Positions 49,208-58,362 of a stretch of 64,000 nucleotides of DNA are shown piece by piece. This DNA is from Haladaptatus sp. DYF46 (GTDB lineage Archaea > Halobacteriota > Halobacteria > Halobacteriales > Haladaptataceae): NCBI RefSeq assembly GCF_021083305.1, contig NZ_JAJFAY010000001.1:1364001-1428000 (forward strand), written 5' to 3'. The notes under the pieces were generated by a model. That model ran no database searches, was not told the DNA's origin, and saw only the letters and a program-made list of their open reading frames with translations. The translations under genes and the position numbers were made by a program. Position 1 is the stretch's first letter. Each line of letters starts with the position of its first letter.

Positions 49208-50037
49208 GCGTCCCACGTCCTGACGACGAGTCGTGTCTCCCCGATCGAGACGGACCGTGCCGCGTCCGTCGGCGTCTCGAACGTCGTCTGGAGGTCGTCT
49301 TCGATAGCGTTCGTCACGGCATCGACGAGTGACGCTCTCGTTCGTTCGCTGGCGAGGAGATGCGTGTTCGACACGTCCACGTCGTAAAGATGGGCCAACC
49401 GTCGAAGTCGGAGGCCAACCGCGGAACTCGTTTCTCGGTCGGAAAGCGCCAATCTCGTCGTCCGCTCCGGAACCATTCCCGCGACGACGGCGGCCGCAAC
49501 GACCGATGCGACGCCGCGGTAGCCGTCGTGTCGTGCAGCGTCGATCGCTCGTTCCCGAACCGGTGGAAGTCCGCTCGGAAGCGAGACGACCGCCGCGTGA
49601 ACGTCCACACGAGGAGGGGGTGATTCGCCGACGACGAACTGGCCTTCGAGGTGGGCATCGCGGTACGGCATCCAACGGACGAGGAGTTGCACGCCGGACG
49701 AATGGTCGAGTCGTTCCCGGACGCGACGTGCCACTCGGCGTTCGAACGGGTCGGTCGTGTGCGATAGTTCGCCCCCACGAACCGTCGTGTTGGCGAGGAC
49801 CGCTTCTCCGAGCAGTCCGGCGAGGGAACCGTGTGTCGTCCGACGAATCCTCCCCGTGTTCGTCGGAATCGTGTAGTTCACCTCGGCGGTGCTGGTCGTG
49901 AGGACGTTCGCCGTCGATTCGGCGGTTCGCGTCCGTATCGACGAGTCGGGTGGTTTCACACCGACGAGGACGAAAACGCTAGCGCTGATCAGGAGGAGAC
50001 ACAGGCTCACGTCGAAAACCGTGCTGATGGCTCTCAT
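49204..50037 (-). CDS. Single-TM secretion-operon protein (DUF7284-like)
   Basis: A 277-residue protein that begins MRAISTVFDVSLCLLLISAS, a short pilin-like N-terminus with a hydrophobic helix at about 5-26, followed by an extracytoplasmic domain. The sequence SVFVLVGVKPPDS ends the helix. In haloarchaea I recall such proteins as DUF7284, encoded together with a TadA/TadC pair. It overlaps both neighbours: its start shares a base with the stop of the preceding gene (TGATG), and its stop forms ATGA with the next. This tight packing indicates one polycistronic unit. Confidence 0.68.
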   Translation of the reverse strand: MRAISTVFDVSLCLLLISASVFVLVGVKPPDSSIRTRTAESTANVLTTSTAEVNYTIPTNTGRIRRTTHGSLAGLLGEAVLANTTVRGGELSHTTDPFERRVARRVRERLDHSSGVQLLVRWMPYRDAHLEGQFVVGESPPPRVDVHAAVVSLPSGLPPVRERAIDAARHDGYRGVASVVAAAVVAGMVPERTTRLALSDRETSSAVGLRLRRLAHLYDVDVSNTHLLASERTRASLVDAVTNAIEDDLQTTFETPTDAARSVSIGETRLVVRTWDA

Positions 50038-50435
50038 CACCAGATCACCACGCGAAGTCGTCCCGGTCGAACGTCGCCGGGGGCGATTCGAACGCTGACG
50101 CTCGCCGTCGCGGTTTCGGTCGAAGCAGCGGGATTTTGCGGGGGAAACGGTCCACCGTGCCACTCACGTGACCCTACCGAGAGTGAGACGTTGAGATCGT
50201 AGCCATCGGGATTCGCCCGAATGCCGGAGGGGAGGCGAGCGGGACGGAGAACGCCGTTCGAACTCATCTCGCCACGGACGGTCGAAAGCGTCGTCGGCCC
50301 GAGGGTCCGCTCGGACCGCGGCATCGCATCGCCGAGGACGCCAGTGTAGGTGAACAGTCCGAGACAGACCGCGAAGACGGCGACGATGGCAGCGATGGGT
50401 TCCGTCTGCGCCCTATCCGGAGACCAGCGTCGCAT
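50037..50435 (-). CDS. Small pseudopilin-like protein (DUF7285-like)
   Basis: A 132-residue protein. The N-terminus MRRWSPDRAQTEPIAAIVAVFAVCLGLFTYTGVLG resembles archaeal pilin/TadE-type starts, where a short basic leader precedes a hydrophobic helix: here DRAQTEPIAAIV is very like a prepilin-peptidase-type site (RGQ-hydrophobic), a possible processing point after Ala or Gln. The rest is beta-rich. It could be the small subunit of the system. The gene overlaps the preceding gene by 23 bases and the next by one. Confidence 0.65.
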   Translation of the reverse strand: MRRWSPDRAQTEPIAAIVAVFAVCLGLFTYTGVLGDAMPRSERTLGPTTLSTVRGEMSSNGVLRPARLPSGIRANPDGYDLNVSLSVGSREWHGGPFPPQNPAASTETATASVSVRIAPGDVRPGRLRVVIW

Positions 50436-50910
50436 CGACTCCCTCCCACGAAACACAGCGAGCGCGAAGCGTGCTTTCCGCCCGTTTCCACACCGGCCGT
50501 CGTTCTTGCGAGTTCCGTACCGCCGCGCGGAAATCGGCCGGGGAATCGAACACCGCGGACGGCGGCGAACCGGACAACACGCGGTCCAATCGCTCGCCGG
50601 AACGTCCGTATTCTCCCGTCGTGGTTCCACCGACCGGCACGATGGGGCCGTACACGAACGTCGAGTGGGCGGTTCCACCCGCGCCTTCGAGGCCGAGACG
50701 GCGTGGGCCGAGTTTGATCTTCCGCGCCGAAAGCGGATGCTCCGCTGTCGCGGTGTACGAACAGCCAGCGACGGAATCGACCGTATCGGCGACGCTGGCG
50801 GCGTTCGGAGGCGGTGCGGTCGGCAGTTCGATGGCGACGCCGAGGACGGCGAGACTGGCAATCGTCACGCCGAACCAGATGTACCACGCGTCAAGGGGTG
50901 CGTCGAACAT
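50413..50910 (-). CDS. Single-TM secretion-operon protein (DUF7283-like)
   Basis: A 165-residue protein with an N-terminal membrane helix (about 8-28, AWYIWFGVTIASLAVLGVAIEL) followed by a soluble extracytoplasmic domain. It has two cysteines (GCSYTATAEHPLS and RARCVSWEG) that may form a disulfide outside the cell. Such proteins are recalled as DUF7283 in haloarchaeal genomes. It lies 74 bp downstream of the TadC-like gene and overlaps the pseudopilin-like gene that follows. Confidence 0.67.
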   Translation of the reverse strand: MFDAPLDAWYIWFGVTIASLAVLGVAIELPTAPPPNAASVADTVDSVAGCSYTATAEHPLSARKIKLGPRRLGLEGAGGTAHSTFVYGPIVPVGGTTTGEYGRSGERLDRVLSGSPPSAVFDSPADFRAAVRNSQERRPVWKRAESTLRARCVSWEGVDATLVSG

Positions 50911-50984
50911 GGGCCGGAATCGTCCCGTTCTCGCACTTAAACCTACGTCGGGAACGTGGGAAACTCGGGAATGAGATACTCGGG

Positions 50985-52697
50985 TCAGGTCAACGATCCC
51001 GCGAGCGCGAACGCGAGGAGATAGACGGCGGTCGCGGAGAGCACCGATTGACCGACGCGATAGCCGACGAGCGTTCGGTCGAGTCCGTGTTCGAGCCCGA
51101 CCGCGAGTGCGGTGACGATGGCGGAAAGACAGAGGACGTACGCGCCGACGGCGAGTCCCAGTACATCGACCGGAAACGCGTTACCGAACGAACTCCCCAT
51201 TCCCGCCATTCCGCCCGCCAGCGCGACTGTCGCACCGGAGACGAGTGGTCCGAATATCGCCGCCGTGTGTCGAAGCGTCTCCGTAACCTGAGACAGTTCA
51301 CGCCGTGCGTCGCGTTCGACGCTCTGTAGGTCGTCCAAGTGGTCGGCCATCGCGAGTACGGCACCACCAGCGGGTCGCCCTTCGTCGGCGGCAAGTGCGA
51401 GGAGGGAGACGGCGCTCCGAGCGCGAGGGCTGGGCACCGTCGAAAGAGACCCGTACTCGCCGAGAAACGACTCCTTGACGCCCATCCCCAGTCGGCGCTG
51501 GACGCCGGTCGCCTGCTCGAAGACGGCACCGGTTTCCCCGGTGAGTTCGTCGGCAGCGGCGACGATGGCCGCCTCGGCCGCCTGTCCCTCCCTCACTCTC
51601 CGACCGACGAGATAGAGCGCGTCCGTGAGGTTTGACTCGACCGCCCGAACGCGATTTCTGACGAGAACGGTCGGACGTGTGAATCCCACGAGGAGGGTTC
51701 CGACGAGACAGCCGAACCCCGCGACCCAGCGCGTCCATTCGGGAAGCAGGAAGGGCGTGGCAATCAGCGCCACAGCGCTTGTGCCGAGGCCGAGCGCTGT
51801 GGCGGGCCACCGTTTTTCGGGAACGTCGGGATGCGAACGCGAAACGTCCGGCGGCGGAAATGCAACCGGCCGACGAGTGAGCAACCACACGCTCGCTCCC
51901 AGCAAGAGCGCGGGAAGCACGAAATCGTAGGTGACGACCAACGCGGCGGGCGACATGGGCAGTCCCGCCGTTCGCGCCGCCGGAAGCACCGCGACCAGCG
52001 CCAGCGGCAGCAGAACCCCGAAGGCGTACAGCGCGGTCGCCGGGCCGCGAATCTCGCCGACGAACTCGGCCATCCGCTCGCGCGTCCCGTCGAGAATCGC
52101 GGTGAGCGCCCGATCCAGAGTCCGCGTTCGCTCCTCCGGTGGGGTCTCACTCGCCGCCGCGATGAGTACCATCGAACGGTGAAGTGCCGGGTTCCATCGG
52201 TCCCACTCGGCGGCGAACGTCGTCAAGCCAGCCATCGGGGACCCCGCCGCGCGTCGAACATGGTCGCCGAGACTCGCCGCGAGCGGACCGTCGCCGGTTC
52301 GCGCCGCGAACGCCGCGGCTCCCTCCGCCGTCGGTTCGATTCGCATCCACAGCACCGCGCGGGCCGCGAGGTCGGGCGCGTCGCCGAGTGCCTGCGTTCG
52401 CTTCGCGGCGGCGAGGAGTTCGGGTACGCGTCGAATCAGCGCGGAGAAGCCGACGCCGAGCGCGACCAGAAAGCCCCCGGCTACGAGGCGGAGCGGTCGT
52501 GGTGCCACGGACACGCCGAGGAGCGCGACGAGACACCAGAGAACCGCCGCACCGTTCGCACCACGAGTGATCACCGTGCTGTCGATTTCACCGTCCAGAA
52601 ATCCGATAGCGCGGTCGATGTCCGCGTCCGTCGAACCGTCCCACGGGGAGAACCAGGCGAGGTACGAACACAGCGACTCGAACCGGTTCGAAATCAC
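50985..52697 (-). CDS. TadC/GspF-type membrane platform protein
   Basis: A 570-residue polytopic protein of the type II/IV secretion F family in the archaeal long form. Two T2SSF-like domains are visible: residues about 100-200 (RAVLWMRIEPTAEGAAAFAA) and about 390-500 (VGRRVREGQAAEAAIVAAADELT, LQSVERDARRELSQVTETL), each followed by paired transmembrane helices. It forms the inner-membrane base driven by the neighbouring ATPase. The start is GTG at 52697, overlapping the stop of the ATPase gene (GTGA), which confirms the operon. Confidence 0.88.
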   Translation of the reverse strand: MISNRFESLCSYLAWFSPWDGSTDADIDRAIGFLDGEIDSTVITRGANGAAVLWCLVALLGVSVAPRPLRLVAGGFLVALGVGFSALIRRVPELLAAAKRTQALGDAPDLAARAVLWMRIEPTAEGAAAFAARTGDGPLAASLGDHVRRAAGSPMAGLTTFAAEWDRWNPALHRSMVLIAAASETPPEERTRTLDRALTAILDGTRERMAEFVGEIRGPATALYAFGVLLPLALVAVLPAARTAGLPMSPAALVVTYDFVLPALLLGASVWLLTRRPVAFPPPDVSRSHPDVPEKRWPATALGLGTSAVALIATPFLLPEWTRWVAGFGCLVGTLLVGFTRPTVLVRNRVRAVESNLTDALYLVGRRVREGQAAEAAIVAAADELTGETGAVFEQATGVQRRLGMGVKESFLGEYGSLSTVPSPRARSAVSLLALAADEGRPAGGAVLAMADHLDDLQSVERDARRELSQVTETLRHTAAIFGPLVSGATVALAGGMAGMGSSFGNAFPVDVLGLAVGAYVLCLSAIVTALAVGLEHGLDRTLVGYRVGQSVLSATAVYLLAFALAGSLT

Positions 52698-54730
52698 GCC
52701 GGGTCACGCTCGGTTCGTCCGTTTCCGAGTCGTTCCGTCGTGACTTCAAACGAGGGAAAGTGTTTCTCGACGCGTCGTTCGATGTTTCGCGTTCGGTCGG
52801 CGAGCGCCGCCCGGACGTCGGCGTAGGTTTCGGTCGATTCGGCGAGCGAGGAGACGAGGACGCTGTTTCCCCGCGCGACACGCCCCGTCGGGACGAGTTT
52901 TCCGTCGTCGAGTTCGTACAGCGGTTCGAACCGTATCGAGTGGGGGTCGTCGGTTTCTCCCACTCCACTCCCTCCTCCGCTTCCACCCTTCCCGGTCGTG
53001 ACGACCTCCTCGATGCACTTCACCCGCTTTCCGTGCGTTCCGTCCGTTTCGTAGGATTCGACCGTGACGACGAACTCCGTCGTCGCGAACGAGGAAGGCG
53101 GGACGCCGAGGTCGGTGACGACTCGCTCGTACACCGCGTCGCCGCAGTCGCCGTGTATCGTCCCGAGGACGGCGTTTCCGCTCGCGCCGACGCGCATCGC
53201 TTCGTACAGCACGCTCGCCTCCTCGCCGCGGACTTCCCCGACGACGAGCGCACCGTCCCCCAATCTGAGGGCCGTCCGAAGCGCCTCCGCCGGGCGGAGT
53301 CCCGGTTCGTCGTCACTCGCCGTCGTCCGAAGCAACTGCACGTCGCGGCCGTCGTCCTGCAACGATTCGACCGGCAACTCCGGCGTGTCTTCGAGGACGA
53401 CGGTTCTGACCCTCGTGGGGAGTTCCCACAGCAACGAACCGAGGAGCGTCGTCTTTCCCGCCCCACGCGGTCCGGCGACGAGTCCGGTTCCGGAACGTTC
53501 GACGGCCACCGAAAGGAGGGCCGCCGCCTCCGGCGGGAGCGTCCCGTTTTCGACCAGCGCGGGGAGTGTCCACCGTTCCTCCGATTGGACGCGGAATGCG
53601 AATCCGATGCCGTCGCTGACGGGGTCGGTGATGCCCGCGACACGGACGCTCGTGCCGTTAATCTCGGTCACGGCGTCGAGCGTCGGGCTAGCACGCGAGA
53701 ACGACCTGCCGCTCGTTCGCCGGAAGCGCGACGCGAGCGACGCCGCCCCGTCGGGCGTGAGATGGACGTTCGTCTCCATCTCCTCGCCGTCGACCCGCAC
53801 GCGAAGCGGATTGCCCGCGACGGGGGCGGTAGCGAACACGTCGGAAACGCCCGGGTCTGCGAACAGGTCGGAGAGAACGCCGTATCCCTGCGTGTATTTC
53901 CGGAGGACGCCGGTGAGCGTGTCCACGTTCGCCTCCGTGTCCGTCTCCGTTCTCGTTTCCGTGTTCACCTCGACGACTGCTCTCACGGCACGTCCGGGCG
54001 CTCGTTTTCCTCCCGAGACGCCGCCGTTTGCGAGGAGCGTCGCGGCCGCGTCGAGCGTCTCGAACGTTTCGTGACCGATGTCGTACTCCACCGGTTCGAG
54101 GTGGTAGATCCGGTGCGGGTCGTGGGTTTGGTTCTTGTCCCCTACACCGTCGAAATCGCCGGGGTCGAACTCCACGTTCCGTTCCGTCTCGTAGTGGCGA
54201 ACCGTCGCGCCGGTCGAAAGCGAATACCGGTCGGCCAGTCGGGCGTTCGCCGGGGGGCGGAGCGAAACGCGCGACCGGGCGATGGTCGGGCCGACGAACG
54301 GACGGAGGAGGGTGGAGTACTCCTCGAACCGATGGACGCCTTCGGCGACGCCGGTTTCCCCCGCGACGTGGGCAACGGGTCCCGCTCTCCCGACGGCATC
54401 CATTCCGGCGCGGAGCGGGTCGGTTCGCGCCCGCTCCGCGAGCGCGGGGTCGTGGGCGGCGACCCGTTCGACGAACCGACCGGTGGCGACGAGAAACGCC
54501 GCGCCGTCGCCGTCGTAGGTTCGTTCGACGCCCGTCGCACGCGTCACGATGCGGTCCGCGTCGCGTTCGGCAAGCGCGTCGATGACCGTCGCCCGGCAGT
54601 CGGGACGTTCGGCGAGTTCGCCGCGCCCCGGGCAGTCGTTCGCATCGACCACGAGCGTCGCGCCGTCGAACGACGGATCACATCGGCAGTCGCGTTCCCG
54701 GGACCGACCTCTCGACAGTGGGTTCCACAT
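52694..54730 (-). CDS. TadA/VirB11-like secretion ATPase
   Basis: A 678-residue type II/IV secretion NTPase. The catalytic half contains Walker A GPRGAGKTT with K426, an Asp box around VVLEDTPELP, the Walker B ALVVGEVRGEE and a His box AVLGTIHGDCGDAVYER. The N-terminal 250 residues are a haloarchaeal extension (MWNPLSRGRSRERDCRCDPS) with several Cys at the start, RCDP and DCPGRG, perhaps a metal site. It powers assembly or disassembly of the pilus-like structure by hexameric ATP hydrolysis. Its stop overlaps the TadC start. Confidence 0.9.
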   Translation of the reverse strand: MWNPLSRGRSRERDCRCDPSFDGATLVVDANDCPGRGELAERPDCRATVIDALAERDADRIVTRATGVERTYDGDGAAFLVATGRFVERVAAHDPALAERARTDPLRAGMDAVGRAGPVAHVAGETGVAEGVHRFEEYSTLLRPFVGPTIARSRVSLRPPANARLADRYSLSTGATVRHYETERNVEFDPGDFDGVGDKNQTHDPHRIYHLEPVEYDIGHETFETLDAAATLLANGGVSGGKRAPGRAVRAVVEVNTETRTETDTEANVDTLTGVLRKYTQGYGVLSDLFADPGVSDVFATAPVAGNPLRVRVDGEEMETNVHLTPDGAASLASRFRRTSGRSFSRASPTLDAVTEINGTSVRVAGITDPVSDGIGFAFRVQSEERWTLPALVENGTLPPEAAALLSVAVERSGTGLVAGPRGAGKTTLLGSLLWELPTRVRTVVLEDTPELPVESLQDDGRDVQLLRTTASDDEPGLRPAEALRTALRLGDGALVVGEVRGEEASVLYEAMRVGASGNAVLGTIHGDCGDAVYERVVTDLGVPPSSFATTEFVVTVESYETDGTHGKRVKCIEEVVTTGKGGSGGGSGVGETDDPHSIRFEPLYELDDGKLVPTGRVARGNSVLVSSLAESTETYADVRAALADRTRNIERRVEKHFPSFEVTTERLGNGRTERDPA

Positions 54731-54756
54731 GAACCACCGTGGTCGCGTTTTCCGAC

Positions 54757-55287
54757 TTAAAGTTCAGCCGCAGGGACGACGAGGAGGGTTCGATTTCCAC
54801 CGTAATCGACCAACAACAGTGCGATGTCGCGCCGGGTAGGAGCGCGGACGACGAGCGGTTTTTCGTCCGGTCGAACGACCAATTCGCGCCCCGTCTCGCT
54901 CCTCGTCGCCACGCGAACGTCGAACGGGAGGTGGCGAACGCGGGTCCTCCCGCCTTCGACGCGGTACGCGAGAACGTCGCCGAAATCGTCCTTCGGGCAG
55001 CGGTGGAAACCGGGAACGCCGCCGATCGCGACGAACTCGATTTTCCCGGTCGTCGCGGATTCCGCCGGAAGCGAGAGGGCGACCGTTCTGCGAGCACCGA
55101 CCGGTTCGGTATCGTCGAACGGTACCGCCGTTTCGTCCGCGAGGTCGACCATCGAGCGTGAGACCTCGGCCAGTTCCGCGTCGGCGCGGTACGCCGCGCG
55201 GTCGCGCCGAGCACCGTCGATGACGGGGTAGGAGACGCTACAAATGGCCACGACGAGTAGGACGGCGAGGACGGTTCGAACGCTCAC
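54757..55287 (-). CDS. Single-TM secretion-operon protein (DUF7311-like)
   Basis: A 176-residue protein with an N-terminal hydrophobic helix (about 4-22, RTVLAVLLVVAICSVSYPV), pilin-like in position, and a beta-rich extracytoplasmic domain. DAELAEVSRSMVDLADE follows the helix, resembling the helical extension of TadE/pseudopilins. I recall DUF7311 for this type. It starts with GTG at 55287, overlapping the stop of the preceding coiled-coil gene, and ends 26 bp before the ATPase gene. Confidence 0.67.
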   Translation of the reverse strand: MSVRTVLAVLLVVAICSVSYPVIDGARRDRAAYRADAELAEVSRSMVDLADETAVPFDDTEPVGARRTVALSLPAESATTGKIEFVAIGGVPGFHRCPKDDFGDVLAYRVEGGRTRVRHLPFDVRVATRSETGRELVVRPDEKPLVVRAPTRRDIALLLVDYGGNRTLLVVPAAEL

Positions 55288-55769
55288 AGCAGGTGACGGA
55301 GACGCGTCGTGAGCGAACGGTCGTCGGATTCGTCGCGCTCGGGGTCACATCGAGGGAGTTCGTACGGTGACGTCGGACTCGGGGGAGTACCCTTTTCGGG
55401 AGGGGTCTCCGAGCGTAGTCGGTCGGGATTCCGGTTTCCGGAGGACTCACCTCCGTTCGAAGGGGGGCGAGAAGTCATGTTCGAACGGTCGGGACGGCTC
55501 GTTTCCGCTGCCTCGGCTTTCGCGAGCGCGGCGTCGGCACGGCGTTCGACGTCGTCGTTGACGGCACGGATGTTGCCTACGTAGCCGCGAAGGGCCTGCA
55601 CTGCGGCGTCGAGTTCGTCCAGTTCGGCTTCGAGTTCGTCCATTCGTTCGGCGAGGTTCGCTGTCGTTTTGCGGAGGTCCGCGTCGTCCCGTCGCGACGG
55701 AATCTCTCCGTCGGTTACGGTTCGTTCGAGCGCGGACACACGTTCCGAAAGCGTTTCGAGGTCGGCCAT
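55284..55769 (-). CDS. Coiled-coil protein opening the secretion operon (DUF7310-like)
   Basis: A 161-residue protein. Residues about 1-85 are predicted to form a coiled coil (ETLSERVSALERTVTDGEI, LAERMDELEAELDELDAAVQ), and the rest is disordered, Pro/Ser/Arg-rich, ending RLRHLL. I recall the group as DUF7310. As first gene of the operon it may be a regulatory or scaffold component on the cytoplasmic side. About 130 bp separate it from the divergent cetZ gene, so both promoters lie there. Confidence 0.7.
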   Translation of the reverse strand: MADLETLSERVSALERTVTDGEIPSRRDDADLRKTTANLAERMDELEAELDELDAAVQALRGYVGNIRAVNDDVERRADAALAKAEAAETSRPDRSNMTSRPPSNGGESSGNRNPDRLRSETPPEKGTPPSPTSPYELPRCDPERDESDDRSLTTRLRHLL

Positions 55770-55899
55770 CGTCGGGGTTGGTTACGTTTTCCTATTTAAG
55801 TCTCGTTGAAAGGAGGGTGCGACGAGTCGGGGTCGTTTCCAGAAATTTACATCGAATATCGTCGGAAAATTCATAAGTCATGAATCAGTCCAATTCCCC

Positions 55900-56976
55900 A
55901 TGAAAGTCGTCCTGATTGGTGTGGGGCAAGCGGGTGGGAAACTCACCCAGCGATTGGTCGAATTCGATGCAAGTATGGATTTCAACGCCGTCCAAGGCGC
56001 ACTAGCTATCAACTCCGCGAAAGCTGACCTCCAGTCGCTGGACCTCGATACCGTTCTCGTCGGGCAGGACCGGGTGAAAGGACACGGCGTTGGCGGAGAC
56101 AACGAACTCGGCGCTGAAGTGATGCAGGACGACGCCGGAGAAGTGATGAACGCCCTCGACGGCCGAATCACCGCGCGATCGGACGCCCTCTTCGTCGTCG
56201 CGGGACTCGGCGGGGGTACCGGGAGCGGCGGCGCGCCGGTTATCATTCACCAACTCCAGCGAATCTACGAGATTCCCGTCTACGCGCTCGGTATTCTTCC
56301 CGGTAAAGGCGAGGGGGCGATGTACCAAGCCAACGCCGGACGGTCGTTGAAAACCGTCGTCCGCGAGTCCGATGCGGCCCTCCTCATCGACAACGACGCG
56401 TGGCACGAGACGGGACAGAGCGTCGGCGAAGCGTTCGAGAACATCAATCAGCAGATAGCCCAGCGCATCGGCCTCCTCCTGGCGTCCGGAGAATCGGTCG
56501 AGGGCGTCGGTGAGAGCGTCGTGGATTCGAGCGAGGTCATCAACACGCTCCGCTCGGGCGGTATCGCGGCGCTCGGGTACGCCAGCGCGGGTGCCAGCGA
56601 GGAGAGCGGCGAGAACATCAACACGGTGACGAGCAACACCCGGCAAGCGGTTCTGAGCAACCTCAGCATGCCGAAGGCGACGGACGCGGACTCCGCGCTT
56701 CTCGTCGTCGCCGGCGACCCGGACAGGATTCCGCGGAAAGGCGTGGAGAAGGCCCGTAAATGGCTCGAAGGGGAAACCGGAAGCCTGCAGGTTCGCGGGG
56801 GGGACTTCCCGCTCGACAGCGAACGACTCGCCTCGCTGGTCCTCCTCGGTGGCGTCGAACGTTCGCCGCGGATACAGGAGTTCATGGAGCGCGCGAAGGA
56901 AGCGAACAAACAGGAAACGCGCAAGCAGGATCCGGCCGAGATGTTCCACAACGACGAACTCGACGACCTGTTCTGA
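55900..56976 (+). CDS. cetZ: CetZ tubulin-like GTPase
   Basis: A 358-residue archaeal tubulin/FtsZ superfamily GTPase. The GTP-binding loop GLGGGTGSG is at residues 102-110; T1-like MKVVLIGVGQAGGKLTQ begins the protein and the co-catalytic loop region is around DNDAWHETGQS. The C-terminal tail ends in the acidic DELDDLF, typical for CetZ. CetZ proteins shape haloarchaeal cells and support motility. The exact paralogue cannot be decided. It is divergent from the secretion operon, which has a possible link with surface structures, but this is only context. Confidence 0.93.
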   Translation: MKVVLIGVGQAGGKLTQRLVEFDASMDFNAVQGALAINSAKADLQSLDLDTVLVGQDRVKGHGVGGDNELGAEVMQDDAGEVMNALDGRITARSDALFVVAGLGGGTGSGGAPVIIHQLQRIYEIPVYALGILPGKGEGAMYQANAGRSLKTVVRESDAALLIDNDAWHETGQSVGEAFENINQQIAQRIGLLLASGESVEGVGESVVDSSEVINTLRSGGIAALGYASAGASEESGENINTVTSNTRQAVLSNLSMPKATDADSALLVVAGDPDRIPRKGVEKARKWLEGETGSLQVRGGDFPLDSERLASLVLLGGVERSPRIQEFMERAKEANKQETRKQDPAEMFHNDELDDLF

Positions 56977-57036
56977 GGCGGTATTTGGCGTCGGATGGTG
57001 GCGGACGCCGGTAGTCGTTGACGATCGTCGACGGTC

Positions 57037-57079
57037 GTTGGCGGACGTTGACGGGGGTTGGCGGACGTTGGCGGACGTT
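57037..57079. repeat. Short tandem-like repeats after cetZ
   Basis: The 13-mer GTTGGCGGACGTT occurs three times, at 57037-57049, 57057-57069 and 57067-57079, with further GGCGGACG and GTCGTTGACG variants upstream to about 57000. They fill the gap between the convergent cetZ and aminotransferase genes and reach the latter's stop codon. Confidence 0.6.
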
Positions 57080-58235
57080 ACTCCAGTTCGTCCCGGACCA
57101 TCCGTTCGATTCTGTCGAGGCCGAGTTCGAGGCGGTCCATGCCGTTGGCGAAGCTCAATCGGAGGAAACCCTCACCGGCGGCACTGAACGCGGCACCCGG
57201 CGCGGTGACGACGCCGTAATCCGACAGCAACCGTTCTGCGATGTCGAAACTCGACCCGTCCAGTTCGCTCACGTCGAGGAAGGCGTAGAAGGCCCCTTCC
57301 GGACGCGGACAGGAGATGTGCGGTATCTCGGCAACGCGCTCGGTCAGGTAATCGCGGCGTTCGCGGAACGCGTCGTACATCTCGCGCACGGGGTCCTGCG
57401 TGCCGGTTATCGCCGCGAGCGCAGCGTGCTGGCCGACGCTCGACGGACAGGCGGTCGTACTCTCCCCGAGGCTCGTGGCGGCTTCGACGACGGGTTCCGG
57501 TCCGACGAGCCACCCTATTCGCCACCCCGTCATCGCGTACGTTTTCGAACAGGAATCGACCGTCAGCAGTCCGTCGTAATCCGCGTACGACGCGATGCGT
57601 CGATGGTCGCCGTCGTAGGTCAGGCGGGCGTACACCTCGTCCGCGATGACGTAGGTGTCGTGCTCGGCGGCGGCATCGACGACCTCCTTCACGGCCTCCT
57701 CGTCGTAGATGCGACCGGTGGGGTTCGACGGCGTGGTCAGTATCACGGCGGCGGTGTTATCGTTCAAATTCTCGACGATACGGTCCGGGTCGAGGTCGAA
57801 CCCGTCGTCCGCGGGAAGCGCCACCTCGACGGGTTTCGCACCGGCGAGGATGGCCTGATTCCGGTAGTTCGGCCACGCTGGTGTCGGGATGATGACTTCC
57901 TCGTCTGGGTCCGCGATGGCCGAGAAGGCCAACGACAGCGCCTCCATCGCGCCGTTCGTGACCGTCACTTCTTCGGGCGCGACGGGAACGTCGGCCTCGT
58001 CTCGCATCCGTTCGGCGATCGCCTCACGCAGTTCGGGAATCCCTGCCCCTGAGGTGTAGTGCGTCTCGCCGTCGCGGGCGGCCTGTGCCGCCGCGTCGAT
58101 GGCGTGTCCCGGGGTGTCGAAGTCCGGTTCGCCGACTTCCAATCGTACGAGGTCGCCGCCCTGCTCCTCCGCGAGTTCGAACATCACGCGGATACCCGAA
58201 CGCTCGAAGGTGTCCGCCCGTGCCGATGTCTTCAT
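57078..58235 (-). CDS. Class I/II PLP-dependent aminotransferase (aspartate-type)
   Basis: A 385-residue fold-type I aminotransferase. Visible are RLEVGEPDFDTPGHAI, the cofactor-binding LTTPSNPTGRIYDEE, IADEVYARLTYDG and the Schiff-base K231 in DSCSKTYAMTGWRIGWL, with the distal Arg in FLRLSFANGMDRLE. It is similar in length and motif spacing to the 5.8-kb aminotransferase but a clear paralogue. Aspartate or aromatic amino acids are the most likely substrates. It is monocistronic between cetZ and menB, and divergent from menB. Confidence 0.92.
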   Translation of the reverse strand: MKTSARADTFERSGIRVMFELAEEQGGDLVRLEVGEPDFDTPGHAIDAAAQAARDGETHYTSGAGIPELREAIAERMRDEADVPVAPEEVTVTNGAMEALSLAFSAIADPDEEVIIPTPAWPNYRNQAILAGAKPVEVALPADDGFDLDPDRIVENLNDNTAAVILTTPSNPTGRIYDEEAVKEVVDAAAEHDTYVIADEVYARLTYDGDHRRIASYADYDGLLTVDSCSKTYAMTGWRIGWLVGPEPVVEAATSLGESTTACPSSVGQHAALAAITGTQDPVREMYDAFRERRDYLTERVAEIPHISCPRPEGAFYAFLDVSELDGSSFDIAERLLSDYGVVTAPGAAFSAAGEGFLRLSFANGMDRLELGLDRIERMVRDELE

Positions 58236-58362
58236 GGTTTCGACCGTCGTTTCCGCGGAGCAAGTAGCTTCGCAGTCCCTCCGCTCTTTGCCGGGGTGCG
58301 TGGGTCGGACTCCTGAAGAACGGACGGGAATCTATTAGACCGACGCACCGACAGTTTCGGGT

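Noticed and set aside
52760-54760. A 666-codon plus-strand frame opposite the secretion ATPase
   Set aside because: It is a mirror of the ATPase coding strand and has no recognisable motif, while the ATPase has intact Walker boxes.
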